Assembly: GCA_036258175.1 (NCBI GenBank)
Contig: DATAEE010000263.1
Span: 1 to 64,000 of the forward strand
Origin: DATAEE01 sp036258175
Lineage (GTDB): Bacteria > Acidobacteriota > Vicinamibacteria > Vicinamibacterales > 2-12-FULL-66-21
Length of the DNA stretch: 64,000 nucleotides
Direction of reading: 5' to 3'
Part shown: one piece after another, positions 33,558 to 42,586 of the stretch
Layout: each line of letters opens with the position of its first letter
How positions within the stretch are numbered: the first letter of the stretch is position 1
Translations under genes and position numbers: made by a program
The notes under the pieces: model-generated
The model's database searches: none
The model's input: only the letters and a program-made list of their open reading frames with translations
Told to the model about the DNA's origin: nothing

Positions 33558-34502
33558 TCAGCCGAGGCGCAGGATTTCGCGCAGGCGCGGTTCGATGTCC
33601 TCGCCGATGGCGTTCCGGATCGATTCGTCGGCTTTCTTCAACCGGCGCACCGCCTGCGCGTAGGTCACGCCGGTCTTCTGCATCACGATCGCGGCTTTTG
33701 TGTGGAACCGTGCTTCTTTCAGCAGCCGACCGGCCTCGTCGTAATCGACGCCGGTCACGATCGAGATGATGCGCCGCGCCCGATCTTTCAGTTTTTCGCT
33801 GCCGGTCTGTACGTCCACCATCAGATTGCCGTAGGTCTTTCCGACCTTCACCATCGAGATGGTGGTGAGCATGTTCAGCACGAGCTTGGTGGCAGTGCCG
33901 GCCTTCAAGCGCGTCGAGCCGGCGATGATCTCGGGCCCGACGGCGGGCGCGATGACGAGGTCCACGAACGTGTTCAGCTCGGAGCCGGGCCAGCACGTGA
34001 CGAAAATGATTTTCGCGCCCGCCTTCCGTGCGCGTGTGAGCGCGCCGCGGACGAACGGGGTGACGCCGCTCGCCGAAACGCCGATGATGACGTCCCGTTT
34101 CGTCGGGCGGAGACGCGCGACGCTACGCGCGCCTTCCTCGTAATTGTCTTCGACCCCTTCCTTCGCGCGGAACACCGCGTCCTGCCCGCCGGCCATGAGC
34201 GCCTGCACGAGCCGCGTGGGAGTTCCGAATGTCGGCGGCATCTCGGCGGCCTCCAACACGCCCAGACGGCCACTCGTCCCAGCGCCGATGAGAATGATGC
34301 GTCCGCCTCTTCGAAGCGCCTGCGTGACGATCTCGATCCCGTGCGCGATTCGATCCTTCTCTTTGTGGACGGCGGCGACGACCTTCCTGTCTTCGTTGAC
34401 GATCAACTCGATGATGTCCGCGACCGGAGCCTTGTCGAGGGCGAGACTGGCGGGGTTGATCGCTTCCGTGGGTAGGAACTGCCACTTCGAGTGCGTGGGC
34501 AT
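33558..34502 (-). CDS. murQ: N-acetylmuramic acid 6-phosphate etherase
   Basis: 314 residues. Cleaves the lactyl ether of MurNAc-6-P to give GlcNAc-6-P and D-lactate in the cytoplasm. SIS fold with the signature GAGTSGRLGVLEAAEMPPTF, then SVARLRPTKRDVIIGVSASG, LNTFVDLVIAPAVGPEIIAG, STRLKAGTATKLVLNMLTTI and YGNLMVDVQTGSEKLKDRA. The ATG at 34502 gives the normal MurQ N-terminus (FLPTEAINPASLALDKAPVA). It is convergent with nagB and divergent from the MoxR operon. The presence of MurQ is the strongest evidence that this cluster recycles cell-wall amino sugars. Confidence 0.96.
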   Translation of the reverse strand: MPTHSKWQFLPTEAINPASLALDKAPVADIIELIVNEDRKVVAAVHKEKDRIAHGIEIVTQALRRGGRIILIGAGTSGRLGVLEAAEMPPTFGTPTRLVQALMAGGQDAVFRAKEGVEDNYEEGARSVARLRPTKRDVIIGVSASGVTPFVRGALTRARKAGAKIIFVTCWPGSELNTFVDLVIAPAVGPEIIAGSTRLKAGTATKLVLNMLTTISMVKVGKTYGNLMVDVQTGSEKLKDRARRIISIVTGVDYDEAGRLLKEARFHTKAAIVMQKTGVTYAQAVRRLKKADESIRNAIGEDIEPRLREILRLG

Positions 34503-34533
34503 CGCCGGGCCGAGTACGTTACTCTGCGTATCC

Positions 34534-35532
34534 GTGGCTGTCAATTCGGCGCAGGCCTTCGAGCAGTTCGTCGCGGCGGCTGCGCGGCTCGAGCAGGAGC
34601 TCGCGCGCGCGATCATCGGTCAGCGAACGGTGGTGCGCGAGATTCTGATCGCGTTTCTCGCCGGAGGCCACTGCCTTCTGCGTGGCGTGCCCGGGCTCGC
34701 GAAGACGCTGTTGATCCGCAAGCTGGCCGAGGCGGTCGACCTGAAGTTCAATCGCATCCAGTTCACACCGGATTTGATGCCGTCGGACATCCTGGGTGCG
34801 GAAGTGTTCGAAGAAGATCGCACGACGGGGCAGCGCGCGATCCGGTTCATTCGCGGACCGATTTTCGCCAACATCATTCTGGCCGACGAAATCAATCGCA
34901 CGCCTCCGAAGACGCAAGCGGCGCTGCTCGAAGCCATGCAAGAGTACCAGGTGACGATCGGCGGCGTCCGCTTCGCGCTCGATCGGCCGCTCTTCGTGCT
35001 GGCCACACAGAATCCGATCGAGCAGGAAGGCACGTATCCGCTGCCGGAAGCCCAGCTCGATCGTTTCATGTTCAACGTCGTCATCGACTATCCGACGGCG
35101 GACGAGGAACGCCGGATCCTTGCGGCAACGACTGCGGGTGACGAGCCGGTGATGCAGGTCGTCGCGAGCGGCGAGGAAATCGAGCGGCTGCACGGCATTG
35201 TCCGCGACGTGCCCGCGGCGGCGAACATCGTGGATTACGCGACGCGGCTCGTCAGAGCGACGCGCCCGGCCGGACCGTCCGAAGATGGCGCGCCGGAGTT
35301 CGTCCGGCGGTGGGTGAAATGGGGTGCGGGCCCGCGTGCCGGGCAGGCGCTCCTGTTGGGAGGGAAGGCGCGGGCGCTCCTCGACGGCCGGAGCGTCGTC
35401 GCGCCGGAAGATGTTCGTGCTGTCGCGCCGGCGGTGCTGCGCCACAGAGTGCTGCTGAACTTTCAGGCCGAAGCGGATGGCCTCGACCCGGACCAGATCA
35501 TCAGCCGGCTGCTCGATGCGGTGCACCCGTGA
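34534..35532 (+). CDS. moxR: MoxR family AAA+ ATPase
   Basis: 332 residues. Chaperone-like ATPase that acts with von Willebrand factor A partners in the maturation of protein complexes. Walker A GVPGLAKT at 51-58 (the Ala is the family norm), PDLMPSDILGAEVFEE, Walker B ILADEINRTPPKTQAALLEA, sensor-1 FVLATQNPIEQEGTYPLPEA and arginine finger/sensor-2 region AQLDRFMF. The GTG start fits the conserved N-terminus. A TACTCT box ends 8 bases before the GTG, suggesting a leaderless mRNA. First gene of an operon with DUF58 and BatA-like proteins; the stop overlaps the DUF58 start by 4 bases. Confidence 0.93.
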   Translation: MAVNSAQAFEQFVAAAARLEQELARAIIGQRTVVREILIAFLAGGHCLLRGVPGLAKTLLIRKLAEAVDLKFNRIQFTPDLMPSDILGAEVFEEDRTTGQRAIRFIRGPIFANIILADEINRTPPKTQAALLEAMQEYQVTIGGVRFALDRPLFVLATQNPIEQEGTYPLPEAQLDRFMFNVVIDYPTADEERRILAATTAGDEPVMQVVASGEEIERLHGIVRDVPAAANIVDYATRLVRATRPAGPSEDGAPEFVRRWVKWGAGPRAGQALLLGGKARALLDGRSVVAPEDVRAVAPAVLRHRVLLNFQAEADGLDPDQIISRLLDAVHP

Positions 35533-36401
35533 TCGACCCATCGGTCCTGACGCGCATCGCGGATCTCGAGCTCATCGCGCGCGTCGTGGTCGAAGGAGCC
35601 GTCGCCGGGCTGCACCGCAGTCCGTTTCACGGTTACAGCGCGGAGTTCAGCCAGTACCGGCCATATCGTCCCGGCGACGACTTGAAGTACGTCGACTGGA
35701 AGCTCTTCGCCCGCACCGACCGCGTTTACACCAAACAATTTCTCGAGACGACGAACGTCGCTGCACACATTGTGATGGACCGCAGCGCGTCGATGGGATT
35801 CCGGGAACGCGAATCGGGTCCATCGAAACTCGACTACGCGCGCGTCCTGGCCGCCGCGCTCGCGTATCTGATCGCCCGTCAGGGTGATGCCGTGGGCTGG
35901 ACCGCTTGCGGCGATGAACGGGGCGAATACCTGCCCCCGCGTGGAGGGCAGGCGCAGCTGCGAGCCGTGCTCGCCGCGATGGCGCGGGCGACGCCGGAAG
36001 GTCGCGAGCCGATCGCACCCGGACTCGCGCGGGCCGTCGAGCGAATGAAGACACGCGGCATGATTCTCGTGTTCACGGATCTGTATGAACCGGACGAGGC
36101 GCTGGCAGTCGAGCTCCGGCGTGCCGCCCGAATCGGCCATGACACCGTTCTCTTTCATCTCGTGACACGGTCGGAGATCGAGTTCCCGTACGAAGGCGAT
36201 CTTGAATTCGTCGATCTGGAGACAGGCGGCCGTGTGCTCGCTGCCGCAACCGGGGCCGCAGACTACCGGCGCGCAGTTGCGGATCATCTCGAGCGCTGGC
36301 GGCACCGGGCCACCGGAGATGGAGTGGAGTACGTCCGCGTGATTACGGATATCCCCGTCGACAGCGTTTTACGCGCCCACCTCCTCAGGCGCGCGCATTG
36401 A
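35529..36401 (+). CDS. DUF58 protein with von Willebrand factor A-like domain
   Basis: 290 residues. The DUF58 signature SQYRPYRPGDDLKYVDWKLF followed by RTDRVYTKQFLE lies at about 41-72. A vWA domain follows with an intact metal-site motif DRSASMG (Asp84, Ser86, Ser88). No membrane segment is visible. In such operons this protein is the partner of MoxR. The GTG start overlaps the moxR stop by 4 bases. The next gene begins 4 bases after the stop. Confidence 0.92.
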   Translation: MIDPSVLTRIADLELIARVVVEGAVAGLHRSPFHGYSAEFSQYRPYRPGDDLKYVDWKLFARTDRVYTKQFLETTNVAAHIVMDRSASMGFRERESGPSKLDYARVLAAALAYLIARQGDAVGWTACGDERGEYLPPRGGQAQLRAVLAAMARATPEGREPIAPGLARAVERMKTRGMILVFTDLYEPDEALAVELRRAARIGHDTVLFHLVTRSEIEFPYEGDLEFVDLETGGRVLAAATGAADYRRAVADHLERWRHRATGDGVEYVRVITDIPVDSVLRAHLLRRAH

Positions 36402-36405
36402 CAGC

Positions 36406-37530
36406 ATGCGGTTCATCCTGCTGCACCCGGCCGGGCTCGCGGTTCTGGCCGCCCTCGTAGCGCCGATCCTGGTCCATCTGCTCCTGCGCCGTCGTGCGCG
36501 CCGGGTGCCATTTCCCAGCCTCCGTTTCGTCCGTCCCGCAAACGCCGCTGCAGTACGCCTTCGCGCGATAACGGACTGGCCGCTTCTGATGGTCCGCTGC
36601 GCGATCGTTGCGGCTGCTGCGCTTGCGCTCGCGCGCCCATTGCTCGTGACGCCGGCGCGGCGCGCCGCCTGGGACGCCCGGACCGCGCGCGCAATTGTTG
36701 TCGACGTGACGCCGACGGCAGGCGATCCGTCCGCAGCGGTCGCTGAGGAGCGCCATGGGGCGTTCAACTCGACGATCATTCGATCGACTGCAATCGACGC
36801 CGGTATCGCTGAGGCTGTCGCCTGGCTCGACACGGCCCCACCCGCGCGACGAGAAGTGGTGGTCATTTCCGACTTTCAGCTCGGAACGGTTGATCGGCTG
36901 ACGGTCGATTGTGTTCCCGAGTCGGTCGGGGTGCGGTTCCGACAGACGACGCCTGCAGCGCCATCCCTCGCGGAACCCGCCGTGCAGATCAACGTGCACG
37001 CGCCGGTTCCCGAGCGCGCGGTAGCGGACGCGGCCTTGCGCGCCGCAGGTCAGGAGAGCGCGGCGCCGGATCGCGGCGCACATCGTCGAGCGGTTGCGAT
37101 TTACACGCGCGGCGTCCGTCCGCCGGAAGAGCTCGGAAGACTTCGCGCGCCCTGGATGGCAGCGGTTGCTGCGGGACTCCCGAACGCGCGTACTGGCGCG
37201 ATCGACGAGCGATCGATGCTGGTCGTTCTGGATACGCCCGCGTCCTCGTTCGAGCTTCCGCGCGCGATTCGCTCCATCCGGCGTGCGCTTCTGGCGCCCA
37301 CGGCGTGGCGGGAGCTCGAACCCGAGCGGCTACCGTCCGCCACGCTCGCCGCCTGGTCGCGTCCGGCTCCACCGATTGGCGGTGTCGACGGAGAGAACGC
37401 CGATCGGGACGACCGCCGATGGTTCTGGCTGGCGGCGCTGGCCTTCATCGGGCTCGAAACGTGGCTCCGGCGCCGTGTGGATGCGAGGACGTCGGAGGTA
37501 TCGGCCGGGGAGACCGTCCGTGCGGCCTGA
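36406..37530 (+). CDS. BatA-like membrane protein (aerotolerance-operon N-terminal domain)
   Basis: 374 residues. N-terminal domain with two membrane helices (about 8-27, LLHPAGLAVLAALVAPILVHL, and 60-82) separated by RRRARRVPFPSLRFV, a hallmark of BatA/BatB-type proteins. The middle part has a weakly recognisable vWA-like fold (AIVVDVTPTAGDPSAAVAEE, REVVVISDFQLG) in which the metal-binding residues seem degraded. A C-terminal membrane helix (about 345-362, RRWFWLAALAFIGLETWL) follows. It belongs to the MoxR-DUF58 operon. Role unknown in detail: probable envelope stress or protein-complex assembly. Confidence 0.85.
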   Translation: MRFILLHPAGLAVLAALVAPILVHLLLRRRARRVPFPSLRFVRPANAAAVRLRAITDWPLLMVRCAIVAAAALALARPLLVTPARRAAWDARTARAIVVDVTPTAGDPSAAVAEERHGAFNSTIIRSTAIDAGIAEAVAWLDTAPPARREVVVISDFQLGTVDRLTVDCVPESVGVRFRQTTPAAPSLAEPAVQINVHAPVPERAVADAALRAAGQESAAPDRGAHRRAVAIYTRGVRPPEELGRLRAPWMAAVAAGLPNARTGAIDERSMLVVLDTPASSFELPRAIRSIRRALLAPTAWRELEPERLPSATLAAWSRPAPPIGGVDGENADRDDRRWFWLAALAFIGLETWLRRRVDARTSEVSAGETVRAA

Positions 37531-39517
37531 CGCGACCCGAGAACAGGACGCTGGAGCAGTTCGGGAACTGCTCGACCGCGGTTCACGCCGGCTGCAGATC
37601 GCGCGAGCGTTGCGCGCGACCGCGTGGGGCCCTCTCTCGCTCTTTCTGCTCCCGCGGCAGGTCCGTCGAGCGAGGCGCGAAGCCGCCACGGCGATCGAGC
37701 GTCGCGAGAGCCGGTTCAAAAACGTTCTCATCACCGCTGATGAAATCCTTGCAGCTCGATTAGTAGTTCCGGATTACGTGGCTGCGCGGGTGATGTCGGA
37801 CGCGGCCGCCGCTTCCGCGGACGTCGATCTGCGGACTGCGATTCCCCTTCGGCGTGCGGCCGCGACGGCGATTATCTCGATGCTGGTTTGGGGATTGCTG
37901 GTCGTGCTGTTGCTGCGATGGCCAGGGTCCCCGTCGTCCGAAGATTCAATTCCAGAAAGGCGGGCGAGTAAGACAGAGACGGGTGCGTGGCACGTCAACG
38001 TAACGATCGTGCCGCCCGCATATTCCGGTCGTCCGCGCGTCACCGTCGTTGACCCGGATCGTGTCGAGGCGCTCGAAGGCAGCGCGCTTCATTTGCGCGT
38101 GGATCAGGTGGCGCCGCCCCTGCGCGCCCGGACATCGAAATCGACTCGACCGCTTACCCGCAGAAACGACGGTATTCAGACAGCGGTCGTCACGTTGAAC
38201 GAATCCGATTACGTCGCGCTTGAACCGGCCGGGCCTGCGACCGCCGGGACCCGATTAATCGCGGTGACCGTTGCCCCGGATCGCGCGCCTGTTTCGGTCA
38301 TCACGGTCCCCGGGAAGGATTTGCTGCTTCCCGACGCCAATCGGCGGGTCGATGTCGCAGGAACTGCCACCGATGACATTGGCCTGACTCGGCTGGAGCT
38401 ACGATTCACGACGATCAGCGGGTCCGGCGAACAGTTCGATTTCAAGGAAGGCTCCGCGGTCATCACGATCGAGCGAGAGAGCGCCGGACGCTGGCGGGCG
38501 AGGGGAGATCTACCGCTGCGTTCGCTCGGCCTTGAACCGGGCGACACCGTCATCTACCGGTTTGTCGCCTTCGACGGCCGCGGCATTGCCGGTGCGTCGG
38601 ACACCTACATGGTGGATATCGCCGCGCCCGGTCAGCCGACACTCGCTGGGTTTGAACTGCCGCCGGATCGGGATCCATATGCGATCAGCCAGCAGATGAT
38701 CCTGTTGAAAATCCAGCGGCTGCACGCCCGTCGTGCATCGCTCACGCCGGAAGCGCTGACCGAAGAAGCACATGGCATTGCGGCAGAGCAACGGACGGTG
38801 CGCGCTACCTTCACGTTCCTGATGGGTGGAGAGGTTCAGGACGAAGAAGAGGAAGCAGCGCACGCACACGAAATCGAGGAAGGCCGGCTCGAGAATACGG
38901 CGCGGCGCGACATGCTCGAGGCGGTCCGTCACATGACGGTCGTCGAGACGAGATTGATGACGCCTGACACTGGCGGCGCGATCCCGCCCGCGCGCGCAGC
39001 GGTGCAGGCGCTCGAGCGGGCATTCGGGCGACGCCGTTATTTCCTGCGCACGCTGCCCGTGCGCAGCCGGATCGACACATCGCGTCGTTTGTCGGGTAAC
39101 CTCGCCGAGGCGCGCGATTCGTCGCGACCCGTTGAGCCCGGGGAGGAGCCTGCGGAGGCCAGTGCTGCGCGACGTGCGAGCGCCGACCTGGTCGCGTTGA
39201 CGGCGCAGTTCACGCGATCAGCCACGATGCCGGCAGGTGATGCAGCGCGCTTTCTAAGTCAGGCGGCCGAGCGCATGCTGGCTCTTGATCCGTCATCAAG
39301 CGACTTGCAGGCTGTGGCGCTGAGACTGGCACGGCGCGCCGCAGCGGTGTCGTCCGGCGCGGGTATCGAGTCGTCGGTCGGCGATCTGCGCGCGGCCCTG
39401 GACGTTGTCCTCGCACGCGCGCGGGCCCTGGCGCCGCGTCCGCTCGAGCCGGAACCGCCAGATGCGGGCCTCAAAGGGAGATGGCTGTCAGCGCTCGAGG
39501 AGGGCGGGCGCCGATAA
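37520..39517 (+). CDS. DUF4175-like membrane protein of the MoxR operon
   Basis: 665 residues from GTG 37520, supported by GGGGAG 7 bases upstream and by the 11-base overlap with the previous gene. A cytoplasmic N-terminal region of about 110 residues leads to one membrane helix (about 114-132). The large extracytoplasmic part begins with a beta-rich domain (HVNVTIVPPAYSGRPRVTVV, DDIGLTRLELRFTT) like those of DUF4175 proteins and ends with a helical, charged region (RLHARRASLTPEALTEEAHG, EDEEEEAAHAHEIEEG-like acidic run near 460-475). I recognise no enzyme motif. Likely a structural partner in the MoxR/DUF58 system. Confidence 0.8.
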   Translation: MRPDATREQDAGAVRELLDRGSRRLQIARALRATAWGPLSLFLLPRQVRRARREAATAIERRESRFKNVLITADEILAARLVVPDYVAARVMSDAAAASADVDLRTAIPLRRAAATAIISMLVWGLLVVLLLRWPGSPSSEDSIPERRASKTETGAWHVNVTIVPPAYSGRPRVTVVDPDRVEALEGSALHLRVDQVAPPLRARTSKSTRPLTRRNDGIQTAVVTLNESDYVALEPAGPATAGTRLIAVTVAPDRAPVSVITVPGKDLLLPDANRRVDVAGTATDDIGLTRLELRFTTISGSGEQFDFKEGSAVITIERESAGRWRARGDLPLRSLGLEPGDTVIYRFVAFDGRGIAGASDTYMVDIAAPGQPTLAGFELPPDRDPYAISQQMILLKIQRLHARRASLTPEALTEEAHGIAAEQRTVRATFTFLMGGEVQDEEEEAAHAHEIEEGRLENTARRDMLEAVRHMTVVETRLMTPDTGGAIPPARAAVQALERAFGRRRYFLRTLPVRSRIDTSRRLSGNLAEARDSSRPVEPGEEPAEASAARRASADLVALTAQFTRSATMPAGDAARFLSQAAERMLALDPSSSDLQAVALRLARRAAAVSSGAGIESSVGDLRAALDVVLARARALAPRPLEPEPPDAGLKGRWLSALEEGGRR

Positions 39518-41217
39518 TGATGCGAGTCCTGCGAGGCGCCGCGATCGTTATCGCCGCGGGAGGGGTGGTCGACCCGGCATGCGACGCCCGATCGTATGAG
39601 CGACCGACCCTATCGGTGGAGATCGTCGAGACGCCGTCGCTCGTCCTGCCGGCAGAAGGCGGCGGGACGCGATGGGATCTCGCGCGGCGCGCGCGTCAGG
39701 CTCTGCGCGACAACCTTGGCGCACAATGGGAGGTGGTTGACGGGCCTGTCTCGACAGCCGCCGCACGGGTTGTCGTCGGCGACGCGGTGCCTGCGATCGA
39801 GCTCGGACCATGGAGCGACTTGCAGACTGGCCGCGCGCCCATCCACGCCGTCACTGTTGCATCTCAGCTCCCCACAAACGTTCGGATCGTCAGTGCCAGC
39901 GCGCCGCGGCAGATCACCATTTGGGATGCGGCGGCGATCGACGCTTCGATAGAAGGGCGTGGACTCAAAGGCCACAAGGTCACCGTGCGCCTCTTCAAAG
40001 ATGACGTGGCGCTCGCGTCGACGGAACACGTATGGCAATCGGACGTGGAGGTATTCGACGCCCGCCTGATGTTCCTTCCCCCGGCGGTTGGCCTCCACCG
40101 CCTCGAAATCCGCGCGTCGAGCTCACTTGCTGAACGTACGGACGTCGACAACCGGGTCTCGTTGCTGGTCGGCACCAACGCCGTTCGGCGGCGAGTGCTT
40201 GTGTATCAGCCGCGGTTGTCCTGGATGGGTGCGTTCGTCGCACGCGCGATCGAACGCGATCCGCGGTTCGAGCTGGCCGCTCGTGCGCAGGCGTCGCGCG
40301 GGGTAGCCGTATCTGCCGGCAAAGCGCTGGAAGGATTCGATACCTTCGACGTTGTCGTCGTAGGCGCTCCTGATGCGCTCACGGATGCCGAGGTCGAAGC
40401 GTTGAACCGGTACGTGAACGGGCGCGGTGGATCGGTTCTGCTCGTCGCCGATCGCAGGCCGGGAGGGCCGTACGTCCGGCTGGCGCCATCGGCATCGTTC
40501 GACGAGGTACTGCTCCAGAAGCCCACGGACATCGCGCCTGGCCTTCGTGCGTCGGAGCTGAGTGTGCCGAACCGGCCGCGAGAAGGTTGGGAGCCGCTGA
40601 CATCGGATCGCACCCAGCCCGTGCTGATGTCGGTTCCACGCGGCCGAGGGCGGCTGGTTTTTTCAGGTGCTCTCGACGCATGGCGCTACCGAGAAGGCAG
40701 TCGGTATTGGCAGGATCTCGTCGCCGGCCTTGCGGCGCGGACGCCCGCCGACGTCCACGTGCAGGTCGAGCCGCCTGTGGCTCGCCCTGGCGAACTGATT
40801 GAAGTGTCATCGAACGCGCCCTTGGCCCGAATCGACGATCAGGCGATTCGGCTTTGGCCGGGCGGAGAGCCGGGGATCTTTCGCGGTCAGTTCCGTTGGC
40901 CGGCGGCCACGGAGTCGATCAGCGTCACGGCCGAGAAAGAAGGTGCGATCGCGCAGACCGTTGTCTCAGTAGATCCGGGCGCAGCGGACGCCTGGCGCGA
41001 TCGGGACGCCGCGCTGGGAGCGTTTGCTGCAGCACATGGCGGACGGATCGTTTCTGCGCAGGACATCGGCCGGCTCGTCAATGAACTGCGGCAAACGGCC
41101 GAACGTCGGCCAACCTCACGCACCGTCCGGCCGATGCACAGCGTCTGGTGGATCGCGCCATTCGCAGCCTTCCTTGCAGCGGAATGGACGCTGCGCCGCC
41201 GTCGTCACCTGCACTAG
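39517..41217 (+). CDS. Membrane protein of the MoxR operon (BatA/glutamine-amidotransferase-like architecture)
   Basis: 566 residues, starting at ATG 39517 in the overlap TAATG with the previous stop (a second ATG follows at once). Signal-like hydrophobic N-terminus. An Ig-like domain in the first half (TIWDAAAIDASIEGRGLKGH, LHRLEIRASSSLAERTDVDN), then a GATase-1-like fold (RRVLVYQPRLSWMGAFVARA, FDTFDVVVVGAPDALTDAEV, YVNGRGGSVLLVADRRP) lacking the catalytic Cys, then a beta-domain and a C-terminal membrane helix (WWIAPFAAFLAAEWTLRRRR). Similar proteins follow MoxR-DUF58-BatA genes in other genomes. Function unknown; last gene of the operon. Confidence 0.8.
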   Translation: MMRVLRGAAIVIAAGGVVDPACDARSYERPTLSVEIVETPSLVLPAEGGGTRWDLARRARQALRDNLGAQWEVVDGPVSTAAARVVVGDAVPAIELGPWSDLQTGRAPIHAVTVASQLPTNVRIVSASAPRQITIWDAAAIDASIEGRGLKGHKVTVRLFKDDVALASTEHVWQSDVEVFDARLMFLPPAVGLHRLEIRASSSLAERTDVDNRVSLLVGTNAVRRRVLVYQPRLSWMGAFVARAIERDPRFELAARAQASRGVAVSAGKALEGFDTFDVVVVGAPDALTDAEVEALNRYVNGRGGSVLLVADRRPGGPYVRLAPSASFDEVLLQKPTDIAPGLRASELSVPNRPREGWEPLTSDRTQPVLMSVPRGRGRLVFSGALDAWRYREGSRYWQDLVAGLAARTPADVHVQVEPPVARPGELIEVSSNAPLARIDDQAIRLWPGGEPGIFRGQFRWPAATESISVTAEKEGAIAQTVVSVDPGAADAWRDRDAALGAFAAAHGGRIVSAQDIGRLVNELRQTAERRPTSRTVRPMHSVWWIAPFAAFLAAEWTLRRRRHLH

Positions 41218-41220
41218 AAT
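41215..41220 (+). promoter_or_regulatory. Candidate -10 box of the tldE-tldD pair
   Basis: TAGAAT overlaps the stop of the preceding gene and ends 8 bases before the tldE ATG, which would give a mRNA with an untranslated leader of only one or two bases. No clear -35. Confidence 0.35.
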
Positions 41221-41228
41221 GACGCTTC

Positions 41229-42584
41229 ATGAGCTATTCGCGCGAGGAAGTCAAAGCGATCACCGACAAGATCCTCAACATGGCCAAGGCCGACGCCGTC
41301 GAAGTGTCGTTTTCCGGCGGCGAGCGATCGGCCTGCCGGTACGCTAACTCGAGCATCACCGCCAACCTCGTCGAGCACGACCAGGAAGTCGAGATTACGG
41401 TTTATTACGGGCAGAAAACCGCGTCGACGTCGACGCATCAGTTCGACGATGCGTCGCTCAAGACTGCGATAAACCAGGTACAAGAGCTCGCGAAGCGGAA
41501 GCCCGACAACCCTGAGTTGATGCCGCCGGTCAAACCGCCGCAAGAGTATCTGTCGGTGGAGTCCGCTCTTTCGCCGGCTGTGAATTTCGGGCCGGCGGAG
41601 CGCGCGCAGCTCGTCAAGAAGTCCATCGACATTTGCGAGAAGAAGGGCGTGCTCGGGGCGGGTTACATCCCGAAAATGCACTGGACCGACGCGCTGGCGA
41701 ATTCAGAGGGACTCTTCGCGTACCACCGTTATGCGAATGCGAGTTTCATTCTTACCTGTCGCACTCCGGACGGGACCGGATCGGGCTGGTCTGGCACGAC
41801 CGGCGTGATCGACCCGACGACCATCGACGCGGCCGGGCTGACTGAAGTCGCGGCTGACAAGGCGGTGACGTCGCGCAAGCCGCGTGCGCTGGAGCCGGGG
41901 AACTACACCGTCATCCTGGAACCGCGGCCCGCCGCGCGGTTTCTGGCGCTGATGATGGGAATCTTCAACGCGCGCGCAGCCGAGGAGGGGCGCAGCTTCA
42001 TGAGCGGCGCTCAGCGCGGCGAAACGAAACTCGGACAAAAGCTGTTCGGCGAGAACGTGACGATCCGAAGCGAGATCGGTCATCCGATGCTGCGGCAGAC
42101 ACCGGTCGGCCCGGATGGCCTCGCGGCGCGAAGCCTTCCGTGGGTAGAGAAGGGGGTCGTGAAGAACCTCTTCTACGATCGCTTCTGGGCGAAAAAGCAG
42201 GGTAAGGAGCCGACACCGACGGCGCCGCAGATGAGCCTCGTGATGGAAGGAGGCACGACGAGCGTCGCCGAAATGATCAAGACGACGAAGCGCGGGCTGC
42301 TCGTGACGTTCTTTTGGTACATTCGAGTCGTCGAGCCGATGACGCTGCTGAATACCGGGATGACCCGCGATGGTCTCTTTCTGATCGAAAACGGCGAAAT
42401 CACCGGACCGGCGCAGAACTTCCGCTGGAACGAGTCGCCCGCCGTCGGCTTCAACAACATCACCGCGCTCGGCCCGTCTATTCTCATGCATACCGGCGAG
42501 GCCTACGACAACCCGGGGACGGCCCTCGTCCCAGCCTTGCGCATCGAGGACTTCACGATGACGTCGATTTCTCCAGCGGTGTAG
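41229..42584 (+). CDS. tldE: TldE/PmbA family peptidase subunit
   Basis: 451 residues. TldD and TldE form a heterodimeric metalloprotease that trims peptides such as microcin precursors and unfolded peptides. TldE is the subunit without its own zinc-binding HExxxH motif, and none is found here. Family features: DAVEVSFSGGERSACRYANS near the start, YEPRPAARFLALMMG-like core (VILEPRPAARFLALMMGIFN), RQTPVGPDGLAARSLPWVEK, and VEPMTLLNTGMTRDGLFLIE near the end. The gene is followed by tldD with 2 bases between them, so they are co-translated. No signal peptide is visible, in contrast to the partner. Confidence 0.9.
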   Translation: MSYSREEVKAITDKILNMAKADAVEVSFSGGERSACRYANSSITANLVEHDQEVEITVYYGQKTASTSTHQFDDASLKTAINQVQELAKRKPDNPELMPPVKPPQEYLSVESALSPAVNFGPAERAQLVKKSIDICEKKGVLGAGYIPKMHWTDALANSEGLFAYHRYANASFILTCRTPDGTGSGWSGTTGVIDPTTIDAAGLTEVAADKAVTSRKPRALEPGNYTVILEPRPAARFLALMMGIFNARAAEEGRSFMSGAQRGETKLGQKLFGENVTIRSEIGHPMLRQTPVGPDGLAARSLPWVEKGVVKNLFYDRFWAKKQGKEPTPTAPQMSLVMEGGTTSVAEMIKTTKRGLLVTFFWYIRVVEPMTLLNTGMTRDGLFLIENGEITGPAQNFRWNESPAVGFNNITALGPSILMHTGEAYDNPGTALVPALRIEDFTMTSISPAV

Positions 42585-42586
42585 CA

